From Gammaproteobacteria bacterium (GTDB lineage: Bacteria; Pseudomonadota; Gammaproteobacteria; Pseudomonadales; Pseudohongiellaceae), in the NCBI GenBank assembly GCA_003556835.1, contig PWQG01000079.1:1-8300 (forward strand): a DNA stretch of 8,300 nucleotides, written 5' to 3'. Below are positions 7,358-8,300 of the stretch, piece by piece. Under the pieces are notes generated by a model. That model was not told the origin of the DNA and did not search any database. It worked only from the letters and a program-made list of their open reading frames with translations. A program made the translations under genes and the position numbers. Numbering within the stretch: position 1 is the stretch's first letter; the number at the start of each line of letters is the position of its first letter.

Positions 7358-7376
7358 ACTATTGACAATCATTCTC
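7358..7376 (+). promoter_or_regulatory. Fur-box-like operator over the bfd promoter
   Basis: The 19 bases ACTATTGACAATCATTCTC match the classical Fur box GATAATGATAATCATTATC at 14 of 19 positions. The site covers the -35 hexamer of the candidate bfd promoter, the usual arrangement for repression by iron-loaded Fur. Bfd is typically an iron-starvation gene, which supports the call. Confidence 0.7.
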
Positions 7377-7391
7377 ATTTGCATCTAGACT
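7362..7391 (+). promoter_or_regulatory. Candidate sigma-70 promoter of bfd
   Basis: TTGACA at 7362-7367 is a perfect -35 hexamer; TAGACT at 7386-7391 matches four of six -10 bases with an 18-bp spacer. A start near 7398 would leave a leader of about 20 nt containing the CGGAG ribosome site (7407-7411). Confidence 0.6.
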
Positions 7392-7419
7392 CTTTCCATG
7401 ATCGATCGGAGTCACCACC

Positions 7420-7614
7420 ATGTATGTATGTATCTGTCGCCGTATCACTGACAAACAGATTGAAGCCCTCTGCAAAGACGGCGTCACTTCCCTTGCCGAT
7501 GTCCGGGCCCGCCTCGGTGTGGCCAATAACTGCGGCCGCTGTGGTCAGCATGCCCGGGAAGTGGTGAAGCAGTTTACGTCGCAAACGCGATTCGTCAATG
7601 CCGCAACGGCCTGA
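7420..7614 (+). CDS. bfd: Bacterioferritin-associated ferredoxin Bfd
   Basis: A 64-aa [2Fe-2S] protein of the BFD-like family. In characterised systems Bfd docks on bacterioferritin near its heme and passes electrons that reduce and release stored iron in the cytoplasm. The four cluster cysteines are in the family pattern: C4 and C6 (MYVCICRRITDKQI) and C38 and C41 (NNCGRCGQHARE); an extra C18 lies between them. Length is typical for the family. The ATG at 7420 follows a CGGAG site with about eight bases of spacing and puts the first Cys at the expected position 4. A Fur-box-like operator overlaps its promoter, consistent with induction when iron is scarce. Its usual partner, a bacterioferritin, begins 174 bp downstream on the same strand but is interrupted here by a fusion, so the intact partner would have to be encoded elsewhere. 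Confidence 0.95.
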   Translation: MYVCICRRITDKQIEALCKDGVTSLADVRARLGVANNCGRCGQHAREVVKQFTSQTRFVNAATA

Positions 7615-7788
7615 TTGTCCGGAAACGTTCAGACGGAAAATCGGCAGAAACCGGTATCCGGGCCAACGCCAGCGATTGGAATCTTATTAATTTCTTTATT
7701 TATCATCTGCTTACAGAAAGATGCCAACTTGACCCCGGGATCCAAACCGCGCATCCTTGCTATATCGAATTGGACAAGGAGTTTCACG
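7615..7788 (+). promoter_or_regulatory. bfd-bacterioferritin intergenic region
   Basis: This 174-bp gap has an AT-rich block at 7682-7706 that stands out from its GC-rich surroundings and could be a promoter or its upstream element: TTGGAA at 7676-7681 precedes it and TATCAT lies at 7701-7706, 19 bp away. TGC TATATC at 7758-7766 also resembles an extended -10 but would start transcription right at the ribosome site. AAGGAG (7776-7781) is a strong ribosome site seven bases before the ATG at 7789. I see no convincing terminator after bfd and no clear Fur box here. Confidence 0.35.
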
Positions 7789-8300
7789 ATGAAAGCCGAT
7801 GAAACCATGATCAACCACCTGAACACCACACTGGGCAACGAACTGGTGGCCATCAATCAGTATTTCCTGCATGCCCGTATGTACAAGGATTGGGGGCTGA
7901 CGCGTCTGGGTGACAAGGAATATGAGGAATCCATCGACGAGATGAAGCATGCCGATCAGCTCATCGAGAGGATACTCTTTCTGGAAGGTCTGCCCAACCT
8001 GCAACATCTGGGCAAGCTTTATATCGGTGAACACACCCGGGAAATGCTTTCGTTCGCCGCTCTCATCCTCGTCTGCAGGCGCTTCTCCGAGTGCAAACCC
8101 GCCTATTTAGTGGAGGAACTCGCCAGCGAACTGCGGGTGCCAGCCCGCCTTCTGAACACTTCGCTCGATCGCCTGGTTGATGCTGGTTGGCTCTCACCCG
8201 TTGAAACTCAGGACAAGCACAGCAATAAGGACCTTCGCTATCAGCCGGGGCGTCCATTGACAAAGATGACTTTGGCTGGATTTAAAGAAATGTTTGAGCA
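7789..8300 (+). CDS. Bacterioferritin N-terminal half fused in frame to a YihY/BrkB-like C-terminal tail (3' end outside window)
   Basis: The frame starts at the ATG after a strong AAGGAG site and is open for 170 codons to the window end. Residues 1-87 are textbook bacterioferritin: ferroxidase ligands E18, E51 and H54, Y25, and the heme ligand M52 (in IDEMKHADQLIERILFLEG), then NLQHLGKLYIGEHTREML. An intact bacterioferritin should continue with an ECDL-type helix C carrying E94 and later E127 and H130; none of these is present. From residue 88 the protein reads SFAALILVCRRFSECKPAYL, then a winged-helix-like part (VEELASELRVPARLLNTSLDRLVDAGWLSP) and YQPGRPLTKMTLAGFKEMFE. This resembles the soluble C-terminal tail of longer YihY/BrkB membrane proteins, recognised from memory. 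The product lacks half of the four-helix bundle, so iron storage is unlikely. A deletion, misassembly or genuine fusion are all possible. Confidence 0.75.
   Translation, partial: MKADETMINHLNTTLGNELVAINQYFLHARMYKDWGLTRLGDKEYEESIDEMKHADQLIERILFLEGLPNLQHLGKLYIGEHTREMLSFAALILVCRRFSECKPAYLVEELASELRVPARLLNTSLDRLVDAGWLSPVETQDKHSNKDLRYQPGRPLTKMTLAGFKEMFE
8043..8058 (+). other. Breakpoint between bacterioferritin and YihY-like sequence
   Basis: Family resemblance to bacterioferritin ends at Met86-Leu87 (codons to 8049), and YihY-tail resemblance begins within the next few codons (Phe89-Ala90-Ala91). The exact junction cannot be fixed without aligning both parent genes. No inverted repeat, insertion-sequence end or direct repeat is obvious at the join. 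Confidence 0.6.

Noticed and set aside
7651..7661. CCGGTATCCGG dyad after bfd as a terminator
   Set aside because: A four-base stem with a three-base loop and no following T-run is too weak.
1..8300. CRISPR array, tRNA, rRNA, toxin-antitoxin or defence genes
   Set aside because: I saw no regularly spaced repeats, no tRNA-like cloverleaf and no open frames with such family features.

Overview
The window looks like a chromosomal segment of a gammaproteobacterium, probably marine or otherwise aquatic. The base composition is moderately GC-rich by eye. The families fit that group: a DUF418 membrane protein, a lipoprotein-anchored M3 (Dcp-type) peptidase, a YfcC-family carrier, and a Fur-regulated bfd next to a bacterioferritin start. 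This assignment is inference; there is no rRNA or other marker gene.

Layout. Positions 1-768 hold the 3' part of a DUF418 membrane protein gene (+). Positions 779-963 hold a 185-bp long imperfect palindrome with TTAAGG/CCTTAA ends, which looks like a MITE or large intergenic repeat. A secreted beta-lactamase-fold serine hydrolase follows (1010-2152, +). It converges on a minus-strand block that reads, in transcription order: a PAS sensor histidine-kinase-like protein (7260-5887), a periplasmic lipoprotein peptidase of family M3 (5781-3586), and a YfcC-type carrier (3589-2195). The peptidase stop and carrier start overlap as ATGA, so they are probably translationally coupled. Together they suggest peptide trimming in the periplasm followed by transport of a small anionic or amino-acid product across the inner membrane.

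The kinase is divergent from bfd (7420-7614, +), and a Fur-box-like site overlaps the bfd promoter in between. Downstream, a gene starts exactly as a bacterioferritin (7789, +), with E18, Y25, E51, M52 and H54 in place. After about residue 87 it changes, in frame, into something resembling the C-terminal winged-helix tail of YihY/BrkB-type membrane proteins, and it runs off the window end.

The observations most worth a second look are three. First, the in-frame bacterioferritin/YihY-tail chimera, which is either an assembly or deletion junction or a new fusion. Second, the histidine kinase, which keeps its phospho-acceptor His but has lost the N-, G1- and G2-box residues of its ATP-binding domain while staying full length. 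Third, the long palindromic element, whose right end may supply part of the promoter of the serine hydrolase gene. I see no tRNA, rRNA, CRISPR array, transposase gene or known defence system.
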